Shown here one piece after another: positions 7,878 to 15,520 of a stretch of 22,888 bases of DNA. Position 1 is the stretch's first letter, and each line of letters starts with the position of its first letter. Below the pieces are notes generated by a model. That model did no database searches and was not told where the DNA came from. It saw only the letters and a program-made list of their open reading frames with translations. Made by a program: the position numbers and the translations under genes. Source of the DNA: JANRKG01 sp033763635 (GTDB lineage Bacteria > Cyanobacteriota > Cyanobacteriia > GCF-001939115); contig JANRKG010000150.1 in the NCBI GenBank assembly GCA_033763635.1, positions 1-22,888 on the forward strand. Reading direction: 5' to 3'.

Positions 7878-7922
7878 CGTTGCTCTCTCGTGAGGTTCTT
7901 TACAGAAAAGAGAAAGGCAACG
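7878..7922. promoter_or_regulatory. Inverted repeat in the leader of the DUF6679-type gene
   Basis: CGTTGCTCTCTC (7878-7889) pairs with GAGAAAGGCAACG (7910-7922) with one bulge and one mismatch, leaving a loop of about 20 nt. It begins 53 bp upstream of the strong Shine-Dalgarno and ATG of the minus-strand gene. It could be an operator or a 5' UTR stem. No T-run follows on either side that would make it a clear terminator. Confidence 0.35.
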
Positions 7923-8151
7923 AGATTCATGGGACGATCGCTCCAGGGACAAGCAAAGCCCTGTCACCGTCTAGTGTTCTCTCAACGGTTAGTTTCAGCC
8001 TGCATGAAACCAGAGAAAACTTTGAAGGACAGGCTGTGATTGTTAGCCTTGTTCGCTTCTCGATATCCTCCCAAACTAACGAATGGAACGAATCGTCTGG
8101 CTCGAAGTGGATGGGTTGGAGTCATGGTTTAGGCTGAGAGACAACAATCAG

Positions 8152-8196
8152 AAAAATCACAAAGCAAAAGATCACAAAGTAAAAAATCACAGAGCA
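8152..8196. repeat. 15-bp tandem repeat, three units
   Basis: Three consecutive 15-bp units built on AAARATCACARAGYA occupy 8152-8166, 8167-8181 and 8182-8196. Confidence 0.9.
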
Positions 8197-8439
8197 AATG
8201 AGCCAGAGGTAAAACTTCTCGGCTCAGGGATATCTCGACAACTGATATTCCCATTCAATTTTGGGTTTGCACCTGACCAGAGAATCAGTCCAATATCGCC
8301 TTTTTGCCCGTACCCTATTTGAGCTTGAGGCAAATCCATCAAACCTCCCCAATGGATTGCACCACTCTCAACACGAACAACACTGCCACCAGATCCATTA
8401 TCAGACGTTTTGTTGTCAGACTTACCTTCCAATCTGTGG

Positions 8440-8475
8440 CTGTGGCTCTCAATGCTGTGGCTCTCAATGCTGTAG
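8440..8475. repeat. 15-bp tandem repeat, two units plus partial
   Basis: CTGTGGCTCTCAATG is present exactly twice (8440-8454, 8455-8469) and starts a third time (CTGTA, 8470). Confidence 0.9.
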
Positions 8476-8502
8476 GTGCTTTGGGATACCTGGCAAGCCT
8501 TG

Positions 8503-8564
8503 GACATGAAAATTTTAGACATGAAAATTTTCGTTATGGCAAATTTTAATTGTGGCAAATTTTA
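8503..8564. repeat. Adjacent 15-bp and 16-bp tandem repeats
   Basis: GACATGAAAATTTTA (8503-8517) is repeated at 8518-8532 with one change. Directly after it, TGGCAAATTTTA occurs at 8537-8548 and again at 8553-8564, a 16-bp period. Confidence 0.9.
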
Positions 8565-8621
8565 CCTGTAGAAAATTGTGTAAAAAACCTGTCAATGGAC
8601 TTCTGAGAAAGTTTTGAGAAG

Positions 8622-8654
8622 GCTTTATATAAGCTTTATATGAGCTTTACATAA
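8622..8654. repeat. 11-bp tandem repeat, three units
   Basis: GCTTTATATAA, GCTTTATATGA and GCTTTACATAA follow one another at 8622, 8633 and 8644. Confidence 0.9.
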
Positions 8655-8860
8655 AGGTTGACCTAGAACTAACCACTACATCTGGGGAACTCTAACAGGA
8701 GACTGATATAGTAGCCCAGAACACTACCTCGTATCACTATTTTAGCGATTGTTGGTCATGTTAACTGGTAACTTAACCAGAAAAACTGGTTTATTCTAGA
8801 AATTCCCAAAATCTTCAAATACCCCAAGGTTTTCCAGCGTTCAACATCCTTGCTCTCGCT

Positions 8861-8920
8861 TTGTCGTGAAAAACCTTGTCGTGAAAAACTTTGTGTGGAA
8901 ACCCTTTGTTATAGAGAACC
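8861..8920. repeat. Decaying 15-bp tandem array, four units
   Basis: TTGTCGTGAAAAACC (8861) and TTGTCGTGAAAAACT (8876) are followed by the diverged TTGTGTGGAAACCCT (8891) and TTGTTATAGAGAACC (8906). Two TTGTAGAAAA copies 16 bp apart (8927, 8943) then run up to the creatininase start codon at 8957. Confidence 0.85.
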
Positions 8921-8956
8921 CCTGGGTTGTAGAAAAAATTTGTTGTAGAAAATATC

Positions 8957-9718
8957 ATGCAGCTTCATCTTAGTACGTGGCCTGAAGTCGAGACTTACCT
9001 GCAAAAATCCTCCGGAATTATCCTTCCCATTGGTTCAACCGAACAGCATGGGCCAACGGGGTTAATTGGCACGGATGCAATCTGTGCAGAAGCGGTCGCA
9101 CGGGGAGTCAGTGAAGCAGCCCAGGCCATGGTAGGACCGACGATTCAGGTTGGAATGGCCCTTCATCACGGTGCTTTTCCAGGAACCATCAGCCTCAAAC
9201 CCAGCACCCTGATTCTGGTTGTTCGGGACTATCTCAGTAGTTTAGTTCGTGCTGGATTCACCCGCTTCTTCTTTATTAATGGACATGGGGGAAACATTGC
9301 GACCCTCAAGGCGGCGTTTGCTGAAACCTATGCCTATCTCGCTGAGTTAAATTTTCCCAATGCCGATCGCGTTCAATGTCAGGTCGGCAACTGGTTTATG
9401 GCAAGTAGTGTGTATAAACTGGCCCGTGAACTCTATGGGGATCAGGAGGGTTCCCATGCGACTCCCAGCGAAGTGGCTCTGACCCAATACCTGTACCCCA
9501 ATGTCATTAAACAAGCTTCTCTAGAAGCACCAGTCAACAAAACTCATGCGATTTATAGTGCTACAGACTTCCGTAGACGCTATCCAGATGGTCGCATGGG
9601 GTCCAATCCCGCTTTGGCAACGCCGGAACATGGGCGGCAGTTTTATGAATTAGCTGTCAAAGAATTAACCAATTCCTACCTGGAGTTTTTGGCAGCAGAT
9701 GACTCAGAAGACTTCTAG
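8957..9718 (+). CDS. Creatininase-family amidohydrolase
   Basis: A 253-residue metal-dependent amidohydrolase of the creatininase/FAPy-deformylase/MftE superfamily. Family metal and active-site segments are in order: GSTEQHGP near residue 26, GTDA near 38, HHGAFPGT near 68, NGHGGN near 110 and EGSHATPSE near 162. Length matches the family. The true substrate cannot be read from the sequence: creatinine is unlikely in a cyanobacterium, and roles in flavin/deazaflavin or peptide-cofactor hydrolysis are known for relatives. No Shine-Dalgarno is seen before the ATG; A/T-rich repeat units run right up to it. There is no co-oriented neighbour to give a pathway. The stop codon lies at the edge of a sequence shared with the spacer at 971-1007. 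Confidence 0.88.
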   Translation: MQLHLSTWPEVETYLQKSSGIILPIGSTEQHGPTGLIGTDAICAEAVARGVSEAAQAMVGPTIQVGMALHHGAFPGTISLKPSTLILVVRDYLSSLVRAGFTRFFFINGHGGNIATLKAAFAETYAYLAELNFPNADRVQCQVGNWFMASSVYKLARELYGDQEGSHATPSEVALTQYLYPNVIKQASLEAPVNKTHAIYSATDFRRRYPDGRMGSNPALATPEHGRQFYELAVKELTNSYLEFLAADDSEDF

Positions 9719-9752
9719 AAAACACATTTCCCTCTGGTTTCGGCTTCGCTGA
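9714..9752. repeat. Second copy of a dispersed repeat
   Basis: TCTAGAAAACACATTTCCCT followed by CTGGTTTCGGCTTCGCT resembles 971-1007 over about 37 bp with a few mismatches. It includes the TAG stop of the creatininase-family gene and fills most of the 40-bp gap before the convergent gene. Confidence 0.6.
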
Positions 9753-9758
9753 GCACTT

Positions 9759-11504
9759 CTACAATTCTTCGATTCGGGCCTGTAACCCGTTACTCAAAAG
9801 CATTTGCAACAGTTCATCGGCCTTTGTCCTCTCTGCAAAGGCTCCTGCCTGAATCACCCGACGACCTTTCATAAACGTGTTGAAAGCGTCTGGAACGAGC
9901 GATCGAATCTGAGATGTCTGTAACTCGTCCTGAGCCTCCACCAGTACCCGATACCGGAGCGCTGCCAACCGAGTATTGGGGGGAGGGGGAGTCTTTCCTC
10001 CCTTGCCAATGGGGATATTGGGACCGGGGACAGGTAACAACCCCGTTGCAGGTTTATCTCGAAATTCCGCAGGTAGGGCAGGAGCTGTTTCAGGAGGAGG
10101 AACCGGAATTGGAATGCTTTCGGCAGCAGGAGGAAGGGGCCGCAGGGTGAGGGTTCTGCTTTGCCTGGAAGAGGGTCGCGCCTGCCTCGTACTGGACACT
10201 TGGCGAACAGTCACCGTCTGAGGAGGGGGCACCGGAATTGGAATCGATTGGGTTTCCGAGGGAAGTGGTACAGAACGAATAGGGGAATTCTGAACCAACG
10301 GAGACGGCACTGGAATCGATCGGGTTTTTAAGGAAATTGGTACAGAGCGATCGGGCGAATTCGGAACCAATTGAGACGGGACCGGAAAGGCGGCAGCGGT
10401 CAGGGGTGTTTCCGGGCGGGAAGGACTGCCCCGCCGAATCTCGCGCACAAGGATGGACTGAATTGGGGCGGGGGGTGCAGTAAGAGCCACCGATCGCCCC
10501 ACGGGAGACTGTTCCTCCCAGTTGATGTTTCCCCGCAGTCGATCGCTTGCCAATTGATTTCCGAATGCCAGAATTGTTTGTTGGCTTGACTGGGCGTTGA
10601 TATCCCATCGACCATTGCGACTGAATTGATTGCCCCCTGCTTCCTCAGGGGTTCCCAGGTTCGGTTCGGCCTGGGCGATCGTCACGAGACCATCCCGAAT
10701 ATTTCTTTCAATCAAATTACTTCTCAGCACGGGCTGGGCACGGTTTTGGACTACGATTCCGTCTTCGTTGCCCACAATCCGATTGCCAACCATCAGGGGA
10801 GCCGCATTCTGAGCAACGTTAATCCCAAATCCAGTACGTTCAACCACATTCTCACGAACCTCTGGACGGGCCGTTCCCAAAATGCTGATGCCATTGGCCC
10901 CGTTTCGGTATACATAATTCTCACGAATCAGGGATCTGGCATTCCCTGCAATGACAATCCCATCATGGGTATTGTTCGTAAAAGTACTGCTGGCGATCGT
11001 CGGGCTAGTCGATTCAATCCATAACCCATACCCGCGTGGATTCGGATTCGAAACCGTAACCCCTGCCAATCCCGCCTGATTCGTTCCCAACACCGTTACA
11101 TTCTGGCGGGCCATTGTTGGGCTGAGAATATCTCCCCCACCCCGCAGAATAACCGTTTTTCCTCGATCTTCAGGATTACCCTGAACCGTCACCCCCGGTT
11201 TCAGTTGAATGGGAAAGGTCTCCCCCGTCTGCCCACTGTAAATTCCGGGAGCCAAAATGATGAGGGTGTTCGGTTGGGCAATCCGTAACGCATGGGTGAG
11301 GGTTTTGAAGGGCGATCGCTCATTGCCATTCCCAGTTCGATCGCTTCCTGATCGAGAATTTACAAGTAACACAGTTGCCTGGGAAGCCCCTTGCTGTTCA
11401 GCAAAGCCAGAGGACGGACCAGACCACTGGGCTTTCACATCAGGTGCAGTCCCTAGCAATAGCAGGGCAATAAAGCCCAAAGTGGCGATCGGGTTACGGT
11501 TCAT
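9759..11504 (-). CDS. Secreted beta-helix (DUF1565) protein with C-terminal SPOR domain
   Basis: A 581-residue exported protein. An N-terminal signal peptide (about 1-25, FIALLLLGTAPDVKA) precedes a DUF1565/right-handed parallel beta-helix domain (about 45-330, repeated units such as NGISI, GFGINV, DGIVV). A Pro-rich linker (about 340-505) follows, with IPIPVPP motifs and a 24-residue tandem duplication (375-422). The last ~65 residues form a SPOR-like peptidoglycan-binding domain (VIQAGAFAERTKADELLQML). It likely sits in the periplasm at the cell wall and may bind denuded glycan at septa, with the beta-helix binding or cutting polysaccharide; no catalytic residues can be assigned. ATG at 11504 has AGAGGAG seven bases upstream. 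Confidence 0.88.
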   Translation of the reverse strand: MNRNPIATLGFIALLLLGTAPDVKAQWSGPSSGFAEQQGASQATVLLVNSRSGSDRTGNGNERSPFKTLTHALRIAQPNTLIILAPGIYSGQTGETFPIQLKPGVTVQGNPEDRGKTVILRGGGDILSPTMARQNVTVLGTNQAGLAGVTVSNPNPRGYGLWIESTSPTIASSTFTNNTHDGIVIAGNARSLIRENYVYRNGANGISILGTARPEVRENVVERTGFGINVAQNAAPLMVGNRIVGNEDGIVVQNRAQPVLRSNLIERNIRDGLVTIAQAEPNLGTPEEAGGNQFSRNGRWDINAQSSQQTILAFGNQLASDRLRGNINWEEQSPVGRSVALTAPPAPIQSILVREIRRGSPSRPETPLTAAAFPVPSQLVPNSPDRSVPISLKTRSIPVPSPLVQNSPIRSVPLPSETQSIPIPVPPPQTVTVRQVSSTRQARPSSRQSRTLTLRPLPPAAESIPIPVPPPETAPALPAEFRDKPATGLLPVPGPNIPIGKGGKTPPPPNTRLAALRYRVLVEAQDELQTSQIRSLVPDAFNTFMKGRRVIQAGAFAERTKADELLQMLLSNGLQARIEEL

Positions 11505-11679
11505 GGCTCACTCCTCTGTCAATTCCATCCCTCCCCTGGACAGCCTTGGGATCAAGTCAGTTCCAGATTTTCCAAGAGATTGCCCATCGTTGTAGCGTAT
11601 TCAGGTACATTCGTCCAGACCTGACGAAAAAATTGTGAGCTTCTCTTGTTACGATGGGTGCATTGAGAGAATTGTAGGC

Positions 11680-12768
11680 ATGGGCGATCGGGATCATTGG
11701 ACAGGAATGGTACAGACCGGGGTGAAGCGAATTTTGGATGCCAATCTAGACCGGGCACGGGAAGGGCTTCGCATTATTGAGGAGTGGTGCCGATTTGGAC
11801 TGAATCATACAGATTTCACAGAGGAATGTAAGCATCTGCGTCAGGAGGTTGCACGCTGGCACAGTCCGGAAATCCGATTGGCCCGTGATACCCCTGGCGA
11901 TCCGGGTACGGACCTGACCCACCCCCAGGAACAGCAACGCTCCAGTGTGCAGCAGGTTCTGCACGTCAACTTCGCCCGGATTCAAGAAGCGATGCGGGTG
12001 CTGGAGGAATACGGCAAGCTTTACAGCCCGGAGATGGGAGCCGCATTTAAGCAAATGCGCTACCGAGTCTATACGTTAGAAAGCAATCTATCGGCCCATC
12101 AGCGGCATAACAAATTACTGCGATCGTTCCTTTACCTGATCACATCCCCTGTCGAGAATTTGGTGGGAACAGTGGAAGCGGCACTTCGGGGCGGTGTTAC
12201 CCTCGTGCAATATCGAGATAAGACGGCAGGGGGAGATACTCTACTCCAAAATGCCTATCAGCTACGAGAACTTTGTCATCGCTATGAGGCTTTATTCATC
12301 GTCAACGATCGCCCCGATATTGCCCTGGCCGTCGATGCCGATGGGGTCCATCTGGGGCAGCAGGATATGTCCGTGGCAGCGGCTCGCAAAATTTTGGGTA
12401 ACGATCGCCTGATTGGGCGTTCTACGACCAACCCTGATGAACTCTACCGTGCCCTTCAAGAAGGGGCGGACTATGTAGGGGTTGGCCCGATTTACGAAAC
12501 GCCTACCAAGGCTGGGAAAGCTGCCGTTGGGACTGACTACATCCGCCATGCCGTTGCCCATACGCCTGTTCCCTGGTTTGCGATCGGAGGCATCGATACG
12601 AATAATGTCAAAGAAGTATTGGACGCTGGGGCAGAAAGGGTGTCCGTCGTGCGGGCCATTATGAACGCAGAACAACCCACGCTAGCAGTTCAATACTTTC
12701 TCTCCCAACTTCATGCCAAACAAGTCACCCTCGCGCACGATACACGGAATCAGTCCCATCATGGCTAA
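11680..12768 (+). CDS. thiE: Thiamine-phosphate synthase with cyanobacterial N-terminal extension
   Basis: ThiE couples hydroxymethylpyrimidine diphosphate with thiazole phosphate to make thiamine phosphate. The C-terminal ~210 residues are a TIM barrel with the family motifs: GVTLVQYRDK, FIVNDRPDIALAVDADGVHLGQ, IGRSTTNPDE, GADYVGVGPIYETPTKAG and PWFAIGGI. The N-terminal ~140 residues (ILDANLDRAREGLRIIEEWCRFGLN) are the helical extension found in cyanobacterial ThiE, whose function is not clear to me. Start choice: ATG 11680 (362 residues). GTG 11635 and ATG 11707 are in frame, and none has a strong ribosome site. It overlaps thiS by 8 bp, so translation is likely coupled. No TPP riboswitch consensus was seen upstream. 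Confidence 0.95.
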   Translation: MGDRDHWTGMVQTGVKRILDANLDRAREGLRIIEEWCRFGLNHTDFTEECKHLRQEVARWHSPEIRLARDTPGDPGTDLTHPQEQQRSSVQQVLHVNFARIQEAMRVLEEYGKLYSPEMGAAFKQMRYRVYTLESNLSAHQRHNKLLRSFLYLITSPVENLVGTVEAALRGGVTLVQYRDKTAGGDTLLQNAYQLRELCHRYEALFIVNDRPDIALAVDADGVHLGQQDMSVAAARKILGNDRLIGRSTTNPDELYRALQEGADYVGVGPIYETPTKAGKAAVGTDYIRHAVAHTPVPWFAIGGIDTNNVKEVLDAGAERVSVVRAIMNAEQPTLAVQYFLSQLHAKQVTLAHDTRNQSHHG

Positions 12769-12991
12769 TCTTCCTGAAACCATCCACGAAATTTCCATTC
12801 AAGTCAACGGTCACTCCCGCACCTGCCCTGCCCTGCTAACCCTGCCCGATCTTCTGACCCATCTGGGTATGAATCCCCGGTTAGTTGCAGTGGAGTACAA
12901 TGGCGAGATCCTCCATCGTCAGTTCTGGGAGCAAACTCAGATTCAAGAAGGGGATCGCCTGGAAGTGGTCACGATCGTCGGGGGCGGGTGA
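12761..12991 (+). CDS. thiS: Sulfur carrier protein ThiS
   Basis: A 76-residue ubiquitin-like sulfur carrier for thiazole synthesis. Its C-terminal glycine is adenylated and turned into a thiocarboxylate that gives sulfur to ThiG. The sequence shows the beta-grasp pattern (ISIQVNGHSR, then LPDLLTHLGM, LVAVEYNGEIL) and ends in VVTIVGGG, as the family requires. ATG at 12761 lies inside the end of thiE (ATGGCTAA shared), the typical overlap for coupled translation. An in-frame start at 12713 would add 16 residues lying within thiE and is rejected. thiG is not in the window. Confidence 0.95.
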   Translation: MANLPETIHEISIQVNGHSRTCPALLTLPDLLTHLGMNPRLVAVEYNGEILHRQFWEQTQIQEGDRLEVVTIVGGG

Positions 12992-13267
12992 AGTCACGGC
13001 TTCTCTTTCAGTCCCTCACCGCGCCATTCGGGAATCCACCCCGGAAATCACTCTCGGATGGATGCCAGGGATTTTGATGAAAGCGATACATTATAGGAGT
13101 GGCCTCAGGTTCATAAGTCTTAACGGAGACGACACGATTTCCTGATGGGAATGGGTTGCATGGATTAGGCGGTCTGCTCAATACTGGTTACTGTTTAGAA
13201 CCGCACAAATGAGACTCCGATAAGATTTTCCAGAGGCAACCTGTTTTTTCTTGGGTAGGCGTAGGTT

Positions 13268-14254
13268 ATGTTCAAAAAAATCCTTCCAGTTATTAAACCC
13301 CTTTTGAAATCCCTGATGGCGATCGGGCTAGTGTTGACTTTGGCCTTTGGTCATGTCGATGGCGCACTGGCTGCGACAAGCGGGGGCCGTTTTGGTGGTG
13401 GTTCCTTCCGGGCACCTACCCGTACCTATTCCCCCAGACCCTACTCCGGTGGTCCCTCTTCTTACTCACGAGGCCCCGGTTATGGATATGCGCCCAACCC
13501 ATTTTTCTTTGTCCCCTTCCCTACGTTTATTGGGGTAGGCGGTGGTTTTGGTGGGTTGTTTGGTCTGTTAGTGCTGTTAACCGTTGGAGGAATTGCAGTT
13601 CAGGCTTTCCGCCGCTTCCGTTCTGGGGATGAGGTTGACTCCTTTGAAAATCCCAATCCAACCGTATCGATCGCTCAATTACAAGTGGGTTTGTTGGCAA
13701 GCGCCCAGACTCTCCGATCTGACCTCGATCGCATCGCCCAAAGTGCCAATACGGGTTCTACGGCTGGTTTGACCCAGGCTTTACAGGAAACGACTCTTTC
13801 CCTTCTGCGCCATCCTGAATACTGGGTGTATGCTGGAACTCAATCTCAGCAAGCTCGACTACAAACTGCGGAAGCCCAATTTAATCGGCTGGCTCTGGCA
13901 GAACGCAGTAAGTTCAGTGAAGAAACCCTGTCAAATGTGAACAATCAGTTGCAGTTGCGATCTGCTTCCGCGGCGGGAACCCTGCAAGCAGCAGGTGGGC
14001 CACTCGCAGATCTGAATTCGGATCAGGGTCCTGGAGAGTATATCGTTGCCACGATTCTGGTGGGCATGATGGGGAATTTGCAACTCCCTGCAATCAACTC
14101 CAGTGAGGATCTCCGTCGTGCTCTGAGCCAAATTGGTGCGATTTCGAGCGATCGGCTCCTGGCGCTAGAAGTGCTGTGGGCACCCCAGGCGGAAGGGGAC
14201 ACCCTCACTTCAGATGACATCATCGCCCAGTATCCGAACTTGAAGCTGGTTTAA
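13268..14254 (+). CDS. DUF1517-family membrane protein
   Basis: A 328-residue protein of the DUF1517 family found in cyanobacteria and chloroplasts. It has an N-terminal signal or anchor helix (about 12-36, ending GALAAT), a Gly/Ser/Tyr/Pro-rich stretch (38-78) and a second hydrophobic segment (about 85-112). A long helical domain follows with the family-like ISIAQLQVGLLAS-type start (here VSIAQLQVGLLAS), LRHPEYW and GEYIVATILVG. It is probably membrane-attached, with the C-terminal domain on one face of the plasma or thylakoid membrane. Its biochemical role is not established as far as I know. A hairpin terminator follows the stop. Confidence 0.88.
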   Translation: MFKKILPVIKPLLKSLMAIGLVLTLAFGHVDGALAATSGGRFGGGSFRAPTRTYSPRPYSGGPSSYSRGPGYGYAPNPFFFVPFPTFIGVGGGFGGLFGLLVLLTVGGIAVQAFRRFRSGDEVDSFENPNPTVSIAQLQVGLLASAQTLRSDLDRIAQSANTGSTAGLTQALQETTLSLLRHPEYWVYAGTQSQQARLQTAEAQFNRLALAERSKFSEETLSNVNNQLQLRSASAAGTLQAAGGPLADLNSDQGPGEYIVATILVGMMGNLQLPAINSSEDLRRALSQIGAISSDRLLALEVLWAPQAEGDTLTSDDIIAQYPNLKLV

Positions 14255-14268
14255 TCTGAATCTTTGCG

Positions 14269-14296
14269 AAGGGGCTGGTGACAGCCCCTTTGTCTT
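14269..14296 (+). terminator. Rho-independent-type terminator after the DUF1517 gene
   Basis: AAGGGGCT (14269-14276) and AGCCCCTT (14283-14290) form an 8-bp stem with a 6-nt loop, followed by TGTCTT. It starts 15 bp after the stop codon. The T-run is weak. Confidence 0.7.
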
Positions 14297-14405
14297 ACAA
14301 GCTATTATCGAAATCAGGAGTCTTCAGTCATCTGTCTCTGATTTGCGAAAATGGAGCAAGCGCTTTGAATCTACTTCGTACCTATCGGCAATGGCAAATC
14401 CAGCC

Positions 14406-14447
14406 ATTGTTTCTGGGTAATTGTTTCTAGAAAACTGTTTCTAAACA
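14406..14447. repeat. 14-bp tandem repeat, three units
   Basis: ATTGTTTCTGGGTA, ATTGTTTCTAGAAA and ACTGTTTCTAAACA follow each other at 14406, 14420 and 14434 in the spacer upstream of vipp1. Confidence 0.85.
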
Positions 14448-14549
14448 ATTTTTAGACCGTGCTTTGGCAGGATTAGCTTGCAACCTTCGCACTTTTGACT
14501 GCTACACTCCATCCTCATTCATACACTTCATTACTAAGGAAGCTGAGTC

Positions 14550-15323
14550 ATGGGATTATTTGATCGGATTAGCCGGGTCGTCCGGGCCAATGTGAACGAT
14601 CTGGTCAGCAAAGCGGAAGACCCTGAAAAGATTCTGGAACAGGCCATCATCGATATGCAGGAAGACCTGGTGCAGTTGCGTCAGGCCGTCGCCAGTGCGA
14701 TCGCCAGCCAGAAACGAACCCAACAACAATACAACCAGGCTCAGACTGAAGCAAATAACTGGCAACAACGGGCACAACTGGCCCTCCAGAAAGGGGATGA
14801 GAACCTGGCACGGGAAGCCCTGACCCGTAAGAAAACCTATGCTGAAAGTGCCAATGCATTGAAAACTCAACTGGATCAGCAAACGACCCAGGTAGATGGT
14901 TTGAAACGCAACCTGATTGCTGTTGAGGGCAAGATTTCTGAGGCGAAGACCAAGAAAGACATGCTCAAGGCACGGGTTTCAGCGGCGAAGGCTAACGAGC
15001 AACTCCAGAGTACGGTGGGCCGCATGGGTACCAGCACCGCAATGGGAGCCTTCGAACGGATGGAAGAGAAGGTTTTGCAGATGGAAGCTCGATCGCAAGC
15101 CGCATCAGAACTGGCGGGAGCCAATCTGGAATCTCAGTTTGCTGCCCTGGAAGCGGGGAGTGGTGTAGAAGATGAACTGGCGGCGATGAAGGCTCAACTT
15201 CTGGGAGGGGCTGCCCCCAATCAAGCTCAACTTCCTGCGGGAGGCCAAGCCAGTGCCGCGCCCAAAGATGCCGCTGTTGATGCCGAACTGGAAGCCTTGA
15301 AATCCCAGTTAGACCAGCTATAA
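14550..15323 (+). CDS. vipp1: Vipp1/IM30 (PspA-family) membrane-remodelling protein
   Basis: A 257-residue ESCRT-III-like coiled-coil protein that forms rings and rods on thylakoid and plasma membranes and supports thylakoid formation and membrane repair. The N-terminal amphipathic helix (MGLFDRISRVVRANVNDLVS) and the following DPEKILEQAIIDMQEDL are family hallmarks. Long helices run to about residue 215. What separates it from plain PspA is the extra C-terminal segment after an Ala/Gly/Pro-rich linker, ending AELEALKSQLDQL. The ATG at 14550 has AAGGA nine bases upstream. A perfect terminator follows 25 bp after the stop, so the gene is likely a single unit. Confidence 0.93.
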   Translation: MGLFDRISRVVRANVNDLVSKAEDPEKILEQAIIDMQEDLVQLRQAVASAIASQKRTQQQYNQAQTEANNWQQRAQLALQKGDENLAREALTRKKTYAESANALKTQLDQQTTQVDGLKRNLIAVEGKISEAKTKKDMLKARVSAAKANEQLQSTVGRMGTSTAMGAFERMEEKVLQMEARSQAASELAGANLESQFAALEAGSGVEDELAAMKAQLLGGAAPNQAQLPAGGQASAAPKDAAVDAELEALKSQLDQL

Positions 15324-15348
15324 TCCTTCTCTAACGTGAAATTGAGAC

Positions 15349-15375
15349 AGCCAGGATCACTCCTGGCTTTTTTAT
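15349..15375 (+). terminator. Strong rho-independent terminator after vipp1
   Basis: AGCCAGGA (15349-15356) and TCCTGGCT (15361-15368) form a perfect 8-bp stem with a TCAC loop, followed directly by TTTTTTATT. Confidence 0.92.
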
Positions 15376-15453
15376 TACGATTCCTGATCCCCACTCATTA
15401 CATCAAGACATCCTGACACAACAAAATGTAATCCTGGTTACGTAATTGTCAGC

Positions 15454-15465
15454 GGTTCACGAACC
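15454..15465. promoter_or_regulatory. Short palindrome upstream of the thioredoxin gene
   Basis: GGTTC-AC-GAACC lies 56 bp before the start codon, between TTGTCA (15446-15451) and an A/T-rich TAGAAT (15474-15479). The spacing between the two hexamers (22 bp) is too long for a standard promoter. It might be an operator, but this is weakly supported. Confidence 0.25.
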
Positions 15466-15520
15466 AGGCAAAATAGAATAGATTGAAGTTTTGTAAAAAA
15501 TCTTAGATTCAGAGGTTGCC

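Larger units (their letters stand above)
7826..8956. other. 1.1-kb gene-free, repeat-rich intergenic region
   Basis: This spacer lies between the divergent DUF6679-type and creatininase-family genes. The ORFs in it lack ribosome sites, conserved-looking sequence and family motifs, and several are open only because 15-bp units keep the frame. It holds at least six separate tandem repeats (periods 11, 15 and 16 bp), an inverted repeat near its left end and an A/T-rich right half. I could not identify a structured RNA by eye, but one cannot be excluded. An extended -10-like TGATATAGT is at 8704-8712, without a matching -35. Confidence 0.6.

Noticed and set aside
7880..8322. Plus-strand ORFs in the same spacer
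   Set aside because: No Shine-Dalgarno, low-complexity composition and no family motif; one runs through the tandem repeat at 8152.
8187..8558. Minus-strand 123-residue ORF in the 1.1-kb spacer
   Set aside because: It is kept open partly by 15-bp repeats (giving SIESH repeats), has no ribosome site and no recognisable domain.
8152..8920. Clustered repeats as a CRISPR array
   Set aside because: Units are directly adjacent without spacers, differ between clusters, and no cas genes are near.
11505..11679. TPP riboswitch upstream of thiE
   Set aside because: The conserved CTGAGA and ACCTGATCTGG-type cores were not found in the spacer.
14495..14523. TTGACT promoter for vipp1
   Set aside because: TTGACT at 14495 lacks a credible -10 at 16-18 bp spacing.
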